The notes below the pieces were generated by a model. That model saw only the letters and a list, made by a program, of their open reading frames with translations. It was not told where the DNA came from and ran no database searches. From contig JAMYHL010000005.1 of the NCBI GenBank assembly GCA_025531455.1, positions 930,001-994,000 of the forward strand: DNA of 64,000 nucleotides, read 5' to 3'. This document shows, in pieces, positions 45,591 through 58,488 of the stretch. A program made the translations under genes and the position numbers. Source of the stretch: Apiotrichum sp. Y4204 (taxonomy: Eukaryota > Basidiomycota > Tremellomycetes > Trichosporonales > Trichosporonaceae). The first letter of the stretch is position 1, and each line of letters opens with the position of its first letter.

Positions 45591-48500
45591 ATGTGGCTTC
45601 TCACTGCCATCGGCCCCGTCCACGGGCAGAGGGGTGCGTATCTCACGCGATCTCAGCTGCCAGTTCCTTCCCTGATTGTCCAGAATTCACATTTGTGCTC
45701 GAGAAGAACAAGACGTACACGATCGGCCGCGATAAGGGGAGCGACATATGCTTCCAGTCCAAAGCTGTGTTTGCCAAGGCCGGCTCTATCCAGGTCGGCG
45801 ACTGGAGTCCAGCAGAGGTGAGCTGTCAAGAGGTATCGCAGCTGACACCGCAGCGCAAAACCCCACCGCCACTCGTGTGGAAGACCGGGACGAAGAAGAA
45901 CGGCAGCCTCCTTCCAACCAAGATTATTTCCCTCGCTGGCAAGCAACGGTCAACTGATAGGGAAGACTATACGGACGAAGCGGTGAGCGAGGCTGCTGAG
46001 CTTGTGCTCGAGGACACGAAGGGCGTCGAGCTTGCAAAGGATTCATGGTTTTGGTGCGTTGTTGTCGGATTCCGCCCAGTCAACAACTAACACACAGTGT
46101 GAGCTGGCAGCCCTTGCACATCTCATACGACAAGATGAAAGACGAGGACGAAGATTTCACTGCGGGACTGCGGAACTGCTGTGGGTAATGCATAACATCA
46201 CCAGCTGACCACAGGTGTATCTTGGACAGGCTCCCTGCAAGCCTCGGACCTCGCGCAGATTGTCGTTTCGGGCGCATACAAGAGGTCAACGGACTGCATG
46301 CTTGCCGTATGCTACGGCCTTCCCATCGTTTCCGAGCAATGGGTGTATGCTCTTGCCAACCGTCTGCGCGTATGCTGGAAGAAGGTCGCCGACTCCGAGG
46401 ACAGTTTCTCGCTCCCAGACCCACTCGACCCAGGCTTTCGCCCACCCATAGATCCATCGCTGAAACCCCCAAATTCCAGCCCCGAATTCTGGATAACAAG
46501 GCCCAACAACCCTACTCTCTTTGAAGGGTGGTGTGTGCTCGCCCTAAAAGCCAAGAAGGTAAGTTTATGTTGCCGATCATCCTGACGGGGCAGGTCCTCT
46601 CCGACAAACGGTACTACATGGCAATGGGAGCGCAGTGGGAAGAGGTAAATGTGTACAACCCATTAGTTGTCTCCGCGGACGACTTTCTCAATCGCATCGC
46701 ACCCGTTATAGACGCCTGTCGGAACAGCGGCAAGCAACTGACCGTGATGTACGTCCCAAGCGTAAAAGCAGACCTCGAGGAAAAGGGCGTGAACTTTGAT
46801 TCTGTTATTGTCCAGGCGTGCAGCTCGTAAGTTTCCCCCTTGATGCCCCAACTGACAACAGGCAAGGCATCTTTCTCGCTTCGGGTCGTATTCTCTGGGG
46901 TTCGGTGCTCTGCGGTGGGGTCGAGCGTTTCTTCGAACTGCAAATCGCAAAAGGTGCGTCCGCAGACGTAGAAGAGCGCTGAACTCGTAGAGCTGAACGG
47001 GGCTTCGAAGGAGATATCTGCAGCGTCGATAGCCCCATCCTCCACAGCTCCCGTACCAGCACCACTCGTTCCCGCGTCGTCTACCGTCCTCACCACAGCT
47101 GCTGGGCCAGTGGTTGCGAACATCTCGGCTGAACCGATTGCTCCTGAACCAACCACAGGAAGGCGATTGACCAGACGGGGCGCTAGCGCTACCAGCTCCC
47201 GTGCCGCATCTCGCGCACCATCTGTCCCTCCTCAGACTGCCCAACCGACAAGCTCCCCGTCTGATGCTGTTCCTCAATCTGACGCGCCACCGCAGCCTGA
47301 TGCTGTCCCTTCCTCCTTCCTCGACGACACCGCGACCAAGGCGGCAGAAGAGCCTGCTAAGAAGGCAAAGAAGGCAGGTTGGGTTGACGATATCCGAGAA
47401 CTAACCGGCAGCCACTGAAACGTCGTGCTGGACGCGAGGTAAAGACTGATACGTTTGATGATCTCGACATGGACGAACCCAGCCAACCTTCCCTTCTCTT
47501 CCAACCGTCGCATGTCCCGGATACACAGGTATCCTCAGGAAGTCAACCTTCCGCGTCGCTCGCATCTCGCGTTCCAGACTCTGTCATGGACATGGACATC
47601 GCAGTGAGCAATTGCGCACCCCATGTGATACTGACACTGCAGCCTGTCCAGCCGTCGTTGCCCTCGACTCGTACTGGTGGCAGGCTCAAGCGGCGCGCTG
47701 GCGTCGGCGCCACTCAATCTGCGTTCCTCAGCGATATTGACACGTCGGTAGCTTACGCCGAGCGGGCAGCAAAGGAGGAGAAGAAGGCAAAGACGCGCGC
47801 GCTGTATGAGGAGCTCAACCGGGAGACGTTAAGCATGCAGCCGGCGTTCAAGCGGGCGCGCCGGGAGGGTTCCGAAAGCGTTCAGCCGGAGTCTGACCGT
47901 GCGGCGCTGATGCAGATTGACGAGGAGAATGACTACGTGTCACGGGCACTGCGATCTGTGAGAGCCGTAAAGCGTGAGAAGCCATCACCGACCAAGGGCG
48001 CGACAAGCAAATCCAATGGGTCGTCCCGCCAACCTTCTCCAGTCAAGCGGCCTGACCCGGAACCGATTGAGGAAGAGGAGGAACCTGAGCCTGAGCTGCA
48101 GACACGCAAACCTACCAAGAAGGCGGAGGAGGCGCCGAAGCGCACCTCGCAGGTCGACAAGGACGAGAACTTCCTCCAGGCAATCTCCAAGACTTCACGC
48201 AGCAAAAAGGACATTGACGAACTGGACAAAGAGTTCAACCAGCTTCGTATCCCCAAGCCCAACACCAAGACCAAGGCAACTGTGGCATGGGAGGCGCCTT
48301 CATATGACTACTCGGTGCTCAAGGACTTTGACGACGACATGCGTGGCAACTTTATCGAGGTCGTGTATGCGGATCTGTTCCGCAAGGACGCACCCAAGGT
48401 GGCATCAGCGGCTACGAATGACGGTCGCCCTAACTTCAAAAAGTTCAAGAAGGTGGGTTGCATTGCATCTGAGATCTGACATTGCAGAAGAACATCATCC

Positions 48501-49288
48501 GCCACAAGCCAGTGGCACTCGTGCTTTCGGCACAGCAGGCACAGGCGGAAATGGGAGAACGTGAGTTATGTTCATGGTCATGCTAACTCTCAGCGTATTG
48601 GCACGCAGAGACACTGCAGACGCAGGCGAGGAAGACGCAAGGCCGGTCGGCGTACCAGTCACAGCTGGGTGGTGGAGAGTTTTCCGCCGACGAGGGCGAA
48701 GTGGACATTGTGCCGCGCGTCCAGCGGTCTACTAGGACCCAGAAGGCTATGGCCACTCAAATTGAGGACGATGAAGAGGACTTCACTCCTCTGCTCCCCG
48801 CGTCCACAGCTCGCCGCCGTGGTGCCACACCGCTTACCCAACAAAGTGATTTCGGTACGCGCACGCGCCGGTCACGGGCCGGAAGTGCGATGTCGGACAC
48901 CTCGAGTGTCGCTGCTAGTGCGATAGCCGCCCCCGCCCGCCCCACTGCGACGGCTACTGGCCGGGCTCGCCGCGGGACACAAGCAAGGCCGCTGATTCTC
49001 GACGACTCGGACGAAGACAATGGCGACGGAGGAACGCTCTTCTCTGGAACGGCAGCGGCTACGAGTCGGAGCTCGCGTCTGCGCGGGGCGGCGGCGGCGG
49101 GACCGAGTGCCAAAACCAGTACACTCGAGGGAGGCGAGACACTCAGTCGGGCTACCCGCAGCACGCAGGCGGCCGCGACGTTACGCCGCAAGATCATTAG
49201 TGACGGGGACGACATTGTGAGTGACGCCATGGGAGTAAGCTGACGACAGGGAATGCAGGGTGCGCAGAAGAAGCGCCGTGTGCGCTAG
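45591..49288 (+). CDS. NBS1: DNA double-strand-break repair protein Nbs1 (MRN complex)
   Basis: Thirteen exons: 45591..45633, 45684..45817, 45854..46053, 46098..46180, 46215..46558, 46594..46826, 46862..46953, 46991..47382, 47412..47603, 47643..48452, 48488..48560, 48609..49216, 49259..49288; 1077 aa. Nbs1 works with Mre11 and Rad50 in break sensing and ATM/Tel1 activation. An N-terminal FHA-like domain (KNKTYTIGRDKGSD) leads into tandem BRCT repeats (SWTGSLQASDLAQIVVSGAY; CYGLPIVSEQWVYALANRL; VMYVPSVKADLEEKGVNF; IFLASGRILWGSVLCGGVERF). A long disordered part follows. Near residue 835 the Mre11-binding motif reads NFIEVVYADLFR and PNFKKFKKKN. The tail has an acidic patch (ILDDSDEDNGDGG) before LF, and ends KKRRVR. 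Intron 8 is only 29 nt and others are 33-39 nt; 45818..45853 and 47604..47642 could also be read through in frame. The FHA core lacks the usual Ser and His. Confidence 0.85.
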
Positions 49289-49423
49289 GCGGGAGTGCAA
49301 GTGTTTATAATACGTGATGTGGGTGGTAGGAGAATGTGTGCTATCAAGGCAGCAGCTTCAGAAGAATGCATTTGTATACTTTGCTCATATCTTCTCGCGC
49401 GTCACTGAGGCGTACATGGCCAT

Positions 49424-51447
49424 TTACGCGTTCGCATCCTTGCCGACGGTGCCGGCGTTGAGCCAGTCGCTGAGGAAGGCGCTGGCGTGCGCGGGCTGGT
49501 CCATGGGTACCATGTGGCCGGCGCCGAAGACCTTGAGGAACTGCTGTTAGCGGTGGCCGGAGGGGTGTGTGCTTCGTTGTGTTGCTGCGTAAATTGGTGT
49601 CTTCAGTCAAACTCACAGTGAGGTTACCCGCGGTCTTGTACTCGCCGGCGCGCTTGCCCTTGACGGTCCACGGCTGGAGCTTGGCCTTGTTGTACGCCGC
49701 CTGGCCGGTCCACTCTAGGGCCTCCATCCAGTTCTCGTTGCCGATGTAGTTGCAGACTGGTGTCAGCGGGGATGTCTGGACAGTGGGACGGCAAACAATC
49801 CAAGCAGGGACACTGCTCGCCAGATTTCCTTGTCAAATCCCAAACCTGGACTCACTCCAGTCAAGGGTGCCGACGTAGTTGAGGACACGGACGCCACGCT
49901 CGAGCAGGCCGCCGACGTAGAGCCACGTCTTGCCCTGCGGGTCGAGGGCGTTGTTGAACGCAAACCCGACCTGGGAGTTGCAGCTCTCCCAGTTCTTCTT
50001 GTGCTTGTCGATACCGAGGCGCTCGCGCGTGTCGTCAAGGTTGAGGTATACCTTGATCTTGTCGCTGTCGTCAGCATGGAAATACAGCAGAGTTTTCTCA
50101 CGTCTCGGGGTAGCACAGCGAGTCCTGGAGTTCCTGCAGCGTGCACTTTTTGGACACGTCGTAGGGGTTCAGCCCGGCGTAGAAGAAGCGCGCCTGGAGG
50201 ACGCCTGTGCAGTAGTCGAGGGCGATGCGGCACTGCGTCGGGTCCTGCGAGTCGAGGCAGTCGCGCTCCATCATCTTGTGGCAGCGCGGCAGGCCCTCGG
50301 CCATCTCGACGCACCCCCCAATCGAGGTGATGGTACGGTTGAGGTCGACGTGCTTGGTGCACTCGAACTGGTAGTACGACTCTTGTGTCGAGTCTGGTGT
50401 CAGAGGAGACGAGCTGGAAGGGGGGTCTTACAGAAATCAGTGATGCCGTTCTGGACGTCAGCTCAAGCTTTTTTCACAGTCATCAGCAGACTCACGCCAA
50501 TCATCACGCTCTGCAGGTTGATCGGATCCTTGCCGGCCGCGACGAGCGCCGCGTTGTTGTCGTATACGGCAGATGCGAAGACGGGGAGGTAGCGGCCCTG
50601 TGGTCAGAAAACCGCCAGCATATCAGACTCACGCCATACGACTCGCCGGCCATGTGGAACGCGCGTCCGCGGTACTCCTTGAACGTGTCGAAGAACTGGA
50701 GTTAGCAAGATTGTTTCTCTGCCACTCACGATGGACACAAAGGCCGCGACGTCCTGGCCGGCCTCTTCGGCGGACGAAACCATCTGGCCGTGGCGCGCGT
50801 GCGAGAAACCGACGTTGACGGGCTCGTCGAGGAAGAAGATGTTGGCATTCTTGTTCCAGCTGTGCTTGTTGGGAATGGTGTCGTTCGAGTTCTTCGGGTC
50901 GTCCTTGACCGTGCAGGGGCCGAGCTCCATCAGGAGTCCGATCGCCGACGAGCAACCCGGTCCGCCTGCCGTCAGCATCGCATCGCACAGGATTACACGC
51001 GGCACTCACCGTTGATCCACATGATGACCGGGTCGTTGGCCGGGTCGTTGCGCGACTCGAAGAACGAAAACCACAGCTCCTTGCCGTGTCCGACATCGAG
51101 GTATCTTGCATCAGCGCGGAATCATCTCACAACTAAAACTTACCCAGAATAAGACTTGACCTTGGGGTCACACCACCCATCCGTGCTCTTGATGCGGACC
51201 TTGTGGTTCTTCCGTCAGCGCCATCTCACTCCAGGCTTACGGGGTGCGTCGCCGACGTGAGGGTAACCATGTCCTCGACGTCTGCGAGGCGCATGTCCGC
51301 CGCGGGCGAGAGGATGTTCTCGGCCGGCTCCTCGGCGCCGTTAGATGGGTGGAGGAGGTTCTCGGCGAACACAAACGCCTCCTGCGGCGACGGGATGTGT
51401 ACCGCCGCAGCGAGCGAGAGTAGGGGGAGCAGGGCGATCGCACGCAT
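49424..51447 (-). CDS. Carboxypeptidase Y-like serine carboxypeptidase
   Basis: Eleven exons on the minus strand, from 5' to 3': 51242 side first as 51241..51447, 51144..51199, 51010..51104, 50965..50730, 50633..50695, 50496..50597, 50432..50450, 50102..50393, 49856..50064, 49617..49756, 49424..49543; 512 aa. It is a vacuolar or secreted S10 peptidase that removes C-terminal residues. A signal peptide ([16 protein letters not shown]) and a propeptide precede the mature start near [16 protein letters not shown]. The triad is visible: Ser in [17 protein letters not shown], Asp in YVGTLDWICNYIGN, His in [12 protein letters not shown]. The oxyanion motif is [12 protein letters not shown]. The length suits CPY (yeast 532). 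Exon 7 has only 19 nt. The last acceptor is a CAGCAG tandem site. The gene converges with NBS1, with 135 bp between stops. Confidence 0.93.
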
Positions 51448-53245
51448 GTTTGGTGCTTTGTGTGGGTGTGTGCGATGGCGAGTGTGGGGAAGAGATCGAA
51501 GAGAAGCGTGTCCTGCCAATGCGGTGTGTGCCAGATATAGCCCGCCATCTGCTGGACCGTGGGGTGCTTGCTATCGGACGTCACCGAGATATCGCGACGA
51601 GGGCCATGCGGTCATCGTGCCTGGCGACTACTTAGCAGCACGTGCGGCGCGTGGACTGTTGGGCCCCAGTAGCTCAGTAGCCCACAAGCCCTCATCCCTT
51701 CAGCTTAGTAATTATCAAGCTACCCTCCATGAACGAATTGATTCTAGTCGGTATAAACCTCGATGTGCATGTGCCATTGGGGACTGAGCGCTTAGAGCGA
51801 TGAGCGTCAGGAGACAAGGAGCTGACGACTGCGTTCTCGCGTTCATAACTCCTGGGGGAGCAGCCAGTGTTTCCTCTACAACATTAAAGCTTCGAAGTGG
51901 GTTTCCGCTCAAGACCCTAAGGAACGACATTCTACTACCCAATCCTCTTGTCTATCGTGAGCGCGCATCGCGCATCGATCTACTATACATAAAAGCAACC
52001 TCTGATGGCTGTACTTATGTGCATCTTCCAGCGTTCTGGAATTGTGGTGCGCGGCGTTCTCGGTTCCGCACAGGGCTTGTCGCGTCCAGGCGACGGAATG
52101 ACACTTGACACAGTGCGCAATAGCGGTCACACAGTGCCCATCTGAGCAATCTGGACCTGCAAAGTACTGTACAGGAACTGCGGTACGGCGGACGAAACCG
52201 GGCATCTCGACATGATAAGTTACCCAATGCTGGATCTCTGTTCCAGATTGCACCTTCCTCCTCTCAATTGGAGTTCTGGAGTCCAGCGTCCTGTTGTTAC
52301 TCACAGGTCAATTGCGGCTCACTTCACGGCTCACTTACCCCCCTGTTACAGGCTACATGAATGTACAGGAGCACCACTCGGAGCTCCATACCTGTTGGAT
52401 GTGGTTGACGGACAGGCAGATAACTATATTGACTGCTTTCCCGCTTGCCGTCCTCATTGATTTATATCCCAACCTCATCAGTCGGACAGCTATGTGGTTT
52501 TGAGGATACCGCCTCCTGGGCCGGAGAACGAGCGGTTCTCTTGTTTCTTGTTCTTTGTTCCGAGGTCGCCTCGCCTCGTCGAAACATGTTCTGGCATCAG
52601 TCTCCGGGCAGGTTCCCTGGCCCGAAGATGACTTTCCACCCTTCCTGTGTTATAGTCAGGCCCTAGTTCGGAGTCAGTCGAGGGCCGTGGCTTTGGAGAG
52701 TAGGTGAGTAATGGTATGTGACAGGAACGATCCGCGGTCCTCTGACTGGTTAACGCTTCGCTCGCTCTTTTCCCCTGAGTTCTTTTCGCCAGCTGGCGTT
52801 GGCCACGACGTCGCAATCTGGCATAAGCTTCTGTAAGCGATTGACTGTCCATGCATAGTCGTTATTCGTTGCTCGTTCCGTTTCTAATATCACTTGCAGT
52901 CGCTGTGAGCTCACTCCCGCCCCTTGGCCCACGCTCCATGCAGCACGGACACGGACATGGCATGGCGACAAACCCAGACAGACTAGATAGGAAAATGTGT
53001 TACAGAAGCCAGCGCGCCGGTGGGGACCCAGAGGGCAGGGTGCATGCTGCAGTGATGGTGTGGCCGAGACGTGGATAGGGCCGAGTCGTACAGTGTGATA
53101 AATATGTCCTTGTTGAGCCTCAATAACAGGTCGATACGTTTTTACACGAAAGTAATGTGGCCTCCGAGTGATACACCTGGAGCTGCACACATTGCGAAGG
53201 AATGTGTCGACTCAAAACAGGTGGCGTAGGGAGGGTGGCACCCGG
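51448..53245. other. Gene-poor spacer, 1.8 kb
   Basis: Upstream region of the carboxypeptidase gene and downstream region of the coiled-coil gene. No protein-like frame or structured RNA was recognised. Confidence 0.55.
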
Positions 53246-55116
53246 TTACCGGCCGCCGTGGCTGAGACGGTCCTCGAGGGAGCGCAGGCGATCGCGCAGC
53301 TCATCAATCTCACGGCGCTCGGCACTCTGGGCGCGGTCGACCTCGTAACGAACCATCTCCTTGAGAGAGTCGGCCGACTGTTGCAGAGAGCTCAGCAGCG
53401 AGTTGGCCTGAGCCGCCGTCTGCTTGAACTCGCTCGTGGCCGCCATCTGGTTCGAGTACGCCTGGTCTGCGCGGTGTGTCATGTCCTGCAGCTGGTAGCG
53501 CAGCTGGTCAACGGACGACAGCATGTCGTACAATTGGTTGAAAGGCGCCAGGAACTGGTCCCGCATGTGGGGTGGCGAGGGACTCAACGAGTAGCCATTC
53601 GCGCGGTGGACGCCATTCGACGGGCGTCCCGACGATGGTCCTGCAACATGCTGGGGACCCGGCCCATGAGGCGATGGCGGGTAGCCGCGGCTCGAGTGTG
53701 CACTGTGGTGCGACGGCAGGCCTGGAGCAGCAGGGGCAAAGGTACGGCGATCAGCCGTACCGGGCTGCCTGGCTGAGCGTGGGTCCGGGGCGTATCGCGG
53801 ATCCTGCGAACGGGGCGCATTCACAGCGGCAGACGACAGGGAGGCGGTAGAACGGTGGGAGTGCTGCGGCGGCGGTTGTTGTTGCTGCTGCTGTTGCTGC
53901 TGCTGCTGATAGTAAGGCTGCTGCTGCCGGGCAAACGTGTTTTCGTGGCTAGGACGCATGCTTCCCGTGCGCGGATCCATGGCAGGGTGAGCCGAGTGCG
54001 GGTGGTAGTGCATGGGAGGGAGTATGTGCTGGGGCATGGCCGTCTGCGAGCCCGAGGGAGGTTCGCGCGGCGACTGCTGCTGAGAAGCAAGTCCCTGGTT
54101 GAGTGGTGCGCTCTTGGAGCCAGGAACGACATCCTTGTCCGTTGCTGTTGTCACGATAGTCATTCCGGCGACCTTGTCACGCGTCTTCTCGCGACGGGCG
54201 CCAACACCTCCACGCTTGTCCGTTTCCTTGGGCGTCCAGCCCTTGAAGGTAAGTTCGCGAGGCGTCGTAGGCTGGCTGGCTGCCATCTCCTTTCGCCGCT
54301 GCGCAATCAGGGCCTGCTGCTGCTCCTTGATGCTAATCGTGTCCCGTACCTGGAATGTTAGACAGTGTGGACACGACAATACTTACAGTCTTCAACTGCT
54401 CCTCGTCGATACTCTTAAAGTCGTAGCCCATGACAACTGGTGAAGGGATGGGACGGTCTGTCCCGTCTTCCCTGCGCGCTTCACGCGACGCAGCAAAGCC
54501 GATTGGCTTGATGGGAGCGAGGGAGGGGCGCGGCTTGGACTGGGACTCAGACGACGGCGAGGGCCCAGATCCCGAAGCTTTTGATGGCGAGTCACCGCTC
54601 TGGCGACCACTTCCACTTGGCCGCGCCAGTCGGCTGCGTTTCTCGGGGCGATCGTCGTCACTGTTGGGTGAAGTCATGACATGAAGTGGGTGAGGAACAA
54701 GAATGAAGAATGAAATCGACGTGTCAGCTACAACCACGAAACGGCCGAATAGGCGCAGCCACGGCGCACAGTGTGTTCGACGCCACATCGCTGGGCGCCC
54801 AAACTGCATCCTGTGCGCCTCTTTGGCTCTCAGACACCCACTGTTCATCGCGTTCGCGACCTTTGCCTTTCCGGCGGTCCTCGCGGTCGTCGTCGCGGGG
54901 TCCCGAGGCCGATGGTGAGCGGCTCGGTGCCGGCGGAGTGGCATTCGGGAGGGGATCACGGAGGGAGGATGTGCTGTGGAGCGAAGTGGGGGATATCAGA
55001 GGCGATCGGACAGTCATAGGAAGGGGGCGAGCCGATGTCGGACGAAAGGAATAGGTTGGCGAGGTGGGAGACACGATGGGCGTCCCGGACATGCGGGGGT
55101 TGTCGCGAGGCGTCAT
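53246..55116 (-). CDS. Gln/Pro-rich coiled-coil protein, unknown function
   Basis: Proposed three exons: complement(join(53246..54349,54387..54660,54770..55116)), 574 aa. The N-terminal exon (MTPRDNPRMSGTPIVSPTSP) is Ser/Pro/Arg-rich with DDDREDRRKGKGRERDE near residue 90. The middle holds a basic patch (RPEKRSRLARPSGSG) and a helix (DEEQLKTVRDTISIKEQQQA). A Gln run of eleven near 53885-53915 and Pro/His/Ser-rich sequence follow. The last 100 residues are a coiled coil (FNQLYDMLSSVDQLRYQLQD; RREIDELRDRLRSLEDRLS). A shorter model would start at the ATG at 54677 (464 aa). That ATG lies inside an AG-free pyrimidine tract running from a CTGAC to CCCAACAG, so it is more likely intronic. Composition suggests a nuclear regulator or scaffold; no family was recognised. 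Confidence 0.7.
53885..53915. repeat. CTG/CAG repeat coding polyglutamine
   Basis: Imperfect GCTGCTGTTGCTGCTG repeat inside the coiled-coil protein gene; on the coding strand it reads CAG/CAA and encodes eleven Gln. Confidence 0.85.
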
Positions 55117-58100
55117 TGGAGTTACCAGATTGATCGTTGACAAGTAGAGAGAAATGGAAAAAAAAGTGTCGGGAATCAAAGCGATGGGACCCAAGAATGA
55201 TGTCGGCGGAACAATGGCCATGGGACGAAAAGGCGGCGACGACAACAATGACGTTCAGAGGGCAGTAAGTTGGCGGAGGCGGCGTGTTCGCGTATTCAAT
55301 GGCAGGGAGAGCACAGAGTATATGCAACACAGGTAGTGGGGCAGAAATTGTGGCGGTGGCAGAGACGTGGGTGGATAGGAGGCGTCAGGGGGCGCGAACA
55401 AGAGGATGGGACAAAAGGGAAAGACGGCGTCAGCAATCATGTATCAGGTGTGCGTGTGGAGACAAGAGAGCAGAGCAGCAAAAAAGAAGCAGAGAACGGC
55501 AAAACGAGACTGTCGAGACAATGGCGGTAGGAATGGAAGATGGTGGTGTGAGATTGGACTCCAACGAGATCCACTAATCCGCATGCGGACACACACACAG
55601 GGGAGCATGCACACAGACAGAAACGAGACTCATGACAGAACAGATCTCTCTGCAACGATGGTGGCAACGAAGGCTCTGCGTCTGGGTCACTGTCGCCAAT
55701 GCGACCACCCGTTGATGACAGCATCCCATCTTCCATCACACGTGAAGAGTCGCAGGCAGGCAGGCACTTCCCAGGTGGAGAAGCAACAGCAATGAATGAC
55801 CAGGTCTGTGCGGTAAAGGTCCAGGCCGCTTGAACCTTTGGAGTCCCCATATTCCAGAATGGGCCGGTCCTGAACGGACGCCAAGTTGCCTACCAGCACA
55901 TGCACACATCTCACCATGCATTCGGGGCTCCTGGCTGGCTGCATGGGTTCGCGTGTGTACGTGGGCGCGCGTGGGTGGAAAAGGACACGCGGCAAGGAGA
56001 GCGGGGGTGGCAGAGTGGGGGAAACGACAGGTGTGTGACAATGTGGTAAAACGGGGCGGCGCCATGTCGCGACAGGCACGTCAGTCCGTAGCGAGTCGGC
56101 GTCAGGGCGACACGGCCGACGGAGCGCAACCGTGTCATTGTGAGCGAGGGACATGCACCAGCATGCACTCGCCATCTGCCTAGGTTTATCGCCACGTCCC
56201 CGTTGGCTCACACACTGGTCGGACATGTCCAGATGCGAGCTTACACGAGATCGTGACTGCCGTTTCGTGTGACTAGGTCATTGCGGGCACCGCATTGCCC
56301 GATCCGGCTTCCCATCCCCATCCAAACTCTCGGCGTCTGTCACGAAAATAACAATAGAAATTTGGGGACTTGGAACTCACGGATGCATGGCCGAGCCGTA
56401 GTCGAACCGGCTGCGAACGGGGCTGATGGCCGTCATGGAAGTTTAAGCCAGGTTATGCAGGTGGTAAAGTGAAAAGGAGGTTGATATCGTCCCTAAACAG
56501 ATGTCACCGACACTGGGCTGATGAGGTCGATGCAAATGCTGGAGCGTGTGGAGCGCAAGTGAAACCTGCGGAAGAGGGCGGTGTGATCAGAAGGTGATTG
56601 CGGGGTGGGGTGCAATGTCGAACGTCGCAGTGTCTGGCTCCTCAAATGTCAAGTCGCGATGCCAACCGGAGTCAGATGTCACTGTACGTGTGTCGTGTGT
56701 CGAAGCTTTCCGATTGTGTGTGTGTGTGTAGGAGGATGTGGATAAGAAGAGGGTCGGAGTGTGGTAGACAGAAACAAGATGAGGTCCGTGCGTCGTTACA
56801 GACTCGAGTTGATGTGGTGGTCACCAAGATGCGCGGGTTGGCGGTGCACGGGATCGGGGAAGGAAAGAGTCGAGCTCTCCGATGCCTTCAGGTTGTCGAT
56901 GCGGGTTGTGAGTTCTTGGCAGCAATTGCGCAGTGCCTAGGGAGCGAAATGTGAATGTCCCGTTGCTGAAAGCTGGGAGGACGGGGCTGGGGGAGGGAGA
57001 GGTGAGAGGTGGTCGTTTAATCTTTCGACCCTGGGCGATGCACAGACAACGCAACAAGGGAAAAATATGACGGCGGGTGAGATGATAAACAACAAATGCG
57101 GGGAGGGAGTGGGGAGTGGGTCGCGAGTCCTTTGTTGAGTTTGCGGTTGGCTGGAGTGAAGAGAGGATGCAAGTCGATAGCGAGTGGATCGCGCAGACGG
57201 ACGAGTGGATGAGATGGATGTTGAGGAGGATGAGATCGGGCGGATTGAGCGAGAGAGGGAGACGGGATTGGGGAGGATGGGGGGAGGATGTGTTGGGTGG
57301 GTTTGGGTGTGTTGTCGAGAGAGAGCGAGACGGGGAGTATGCAGTCGGGCGGATATTGGGATTGTGGGATTACTGGGATGTAGTACACACACACAGGGGA
57401 GAAAGAGGGGGGGGAGGGGGAGAGGGAAGAGGGAAGGACGGGCAAACCGCAGGGAAGTGAAAGACAGGGCAGGGAGGGAGAGGTGGGACAGGGAGGAGAA
57501 TACACACTACCAAATTTCGATTGGATTGGGGCAAATGTGAGGCAGAGGGGGTGAGGCCCAAGGGTGGAAGAGCAGAGGAGAGTGGAAAAAATCACTCGGC
57601 TGAGAGAGAGACTTTTTGCAACCTGGAACACTAGGAAAAAGAAGCAAGGGGGGGAGGGGGAGTGGAAGGAGAAAGGAAGGGGGAAGGATCAGCATGAGAG
57701 CGAGAGAAGGTTGGGTTAATTGGGTTGAGGCCGCAAAAGGGGAGAGGAGTGAGAGGAGTGGGATCCTGGGCACGCGCCTGTGGAAGGGGGGCAGCCGCTC
57801 GAGGGCGACCCTTTGGACACTGTGACACGGATGAAGGGCAGTAGCGGCGTAGCAAGAGGAAAAAGGCACCCAGCCCCAGGGCCCAACAAAAAGGTCGGGT
57901 AGCAAAGCCAAAACCTCCTTCCAACACTTTTCCTCGTAATAAAAAGCTCGTCATAACCTGCAAGCTGCAAGACCCAATCTGAATCTGATGAATCTGACCT
58001 TCATTGTCTGGCAGGCTGCACGCAGCTGCACGGCACGTTGCCACGTTACGCGACAGACAAAAAGACAAAAGCATGAATGCCGTCTTCAAACACCATTCTG

Positions 58101-58488
58101 CATGCAATGTACCTGGGAGCGGTATGCAACAGCTCGAAGATATTCCATAACGCAGCACACCGGGATGCGAGCGGGACTCTCGAAAAGAACCAGTCATTGT
58201 TCATCATTCACAACGCTGCGCGAAGAGCATAAACAACAGGTTATTATATTGCTATATTGGATGGGAGGGAAGAGTCCCAGGGCACCAGGGGAAAACAGGT
58301 AGGGAAACCCGCAAGGGACTGGGCGACCAAACCGCACAAGACGGAAGGAGAGCTGGCTGGACACACCCACTCCCAAATACATAAAAAATCTCCTACTAGC
58401 CAACCAGAAGCCTGATCCCTTTTCAGCTGTCCTGGATTCTCTGGATTCTCCTGCTCGGCTCTGGATATTTTGGGTTTTTTCTTGGTCT

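Noticed and set aside
45818..45853. Reading through NBS1 intron 2 as coding sequence (36 nt, in frame)
   Set aside because: It has a full GTGAGC donor, a CTGAC branch site and a CAG acceptor, so splicing is more likely; retention remains possible.
56385..56445. A possible second tRNA because of GCATGGCCGAGC and a GTCGAACCG
   Set aside because: The stems do not pair and no terminator follows.
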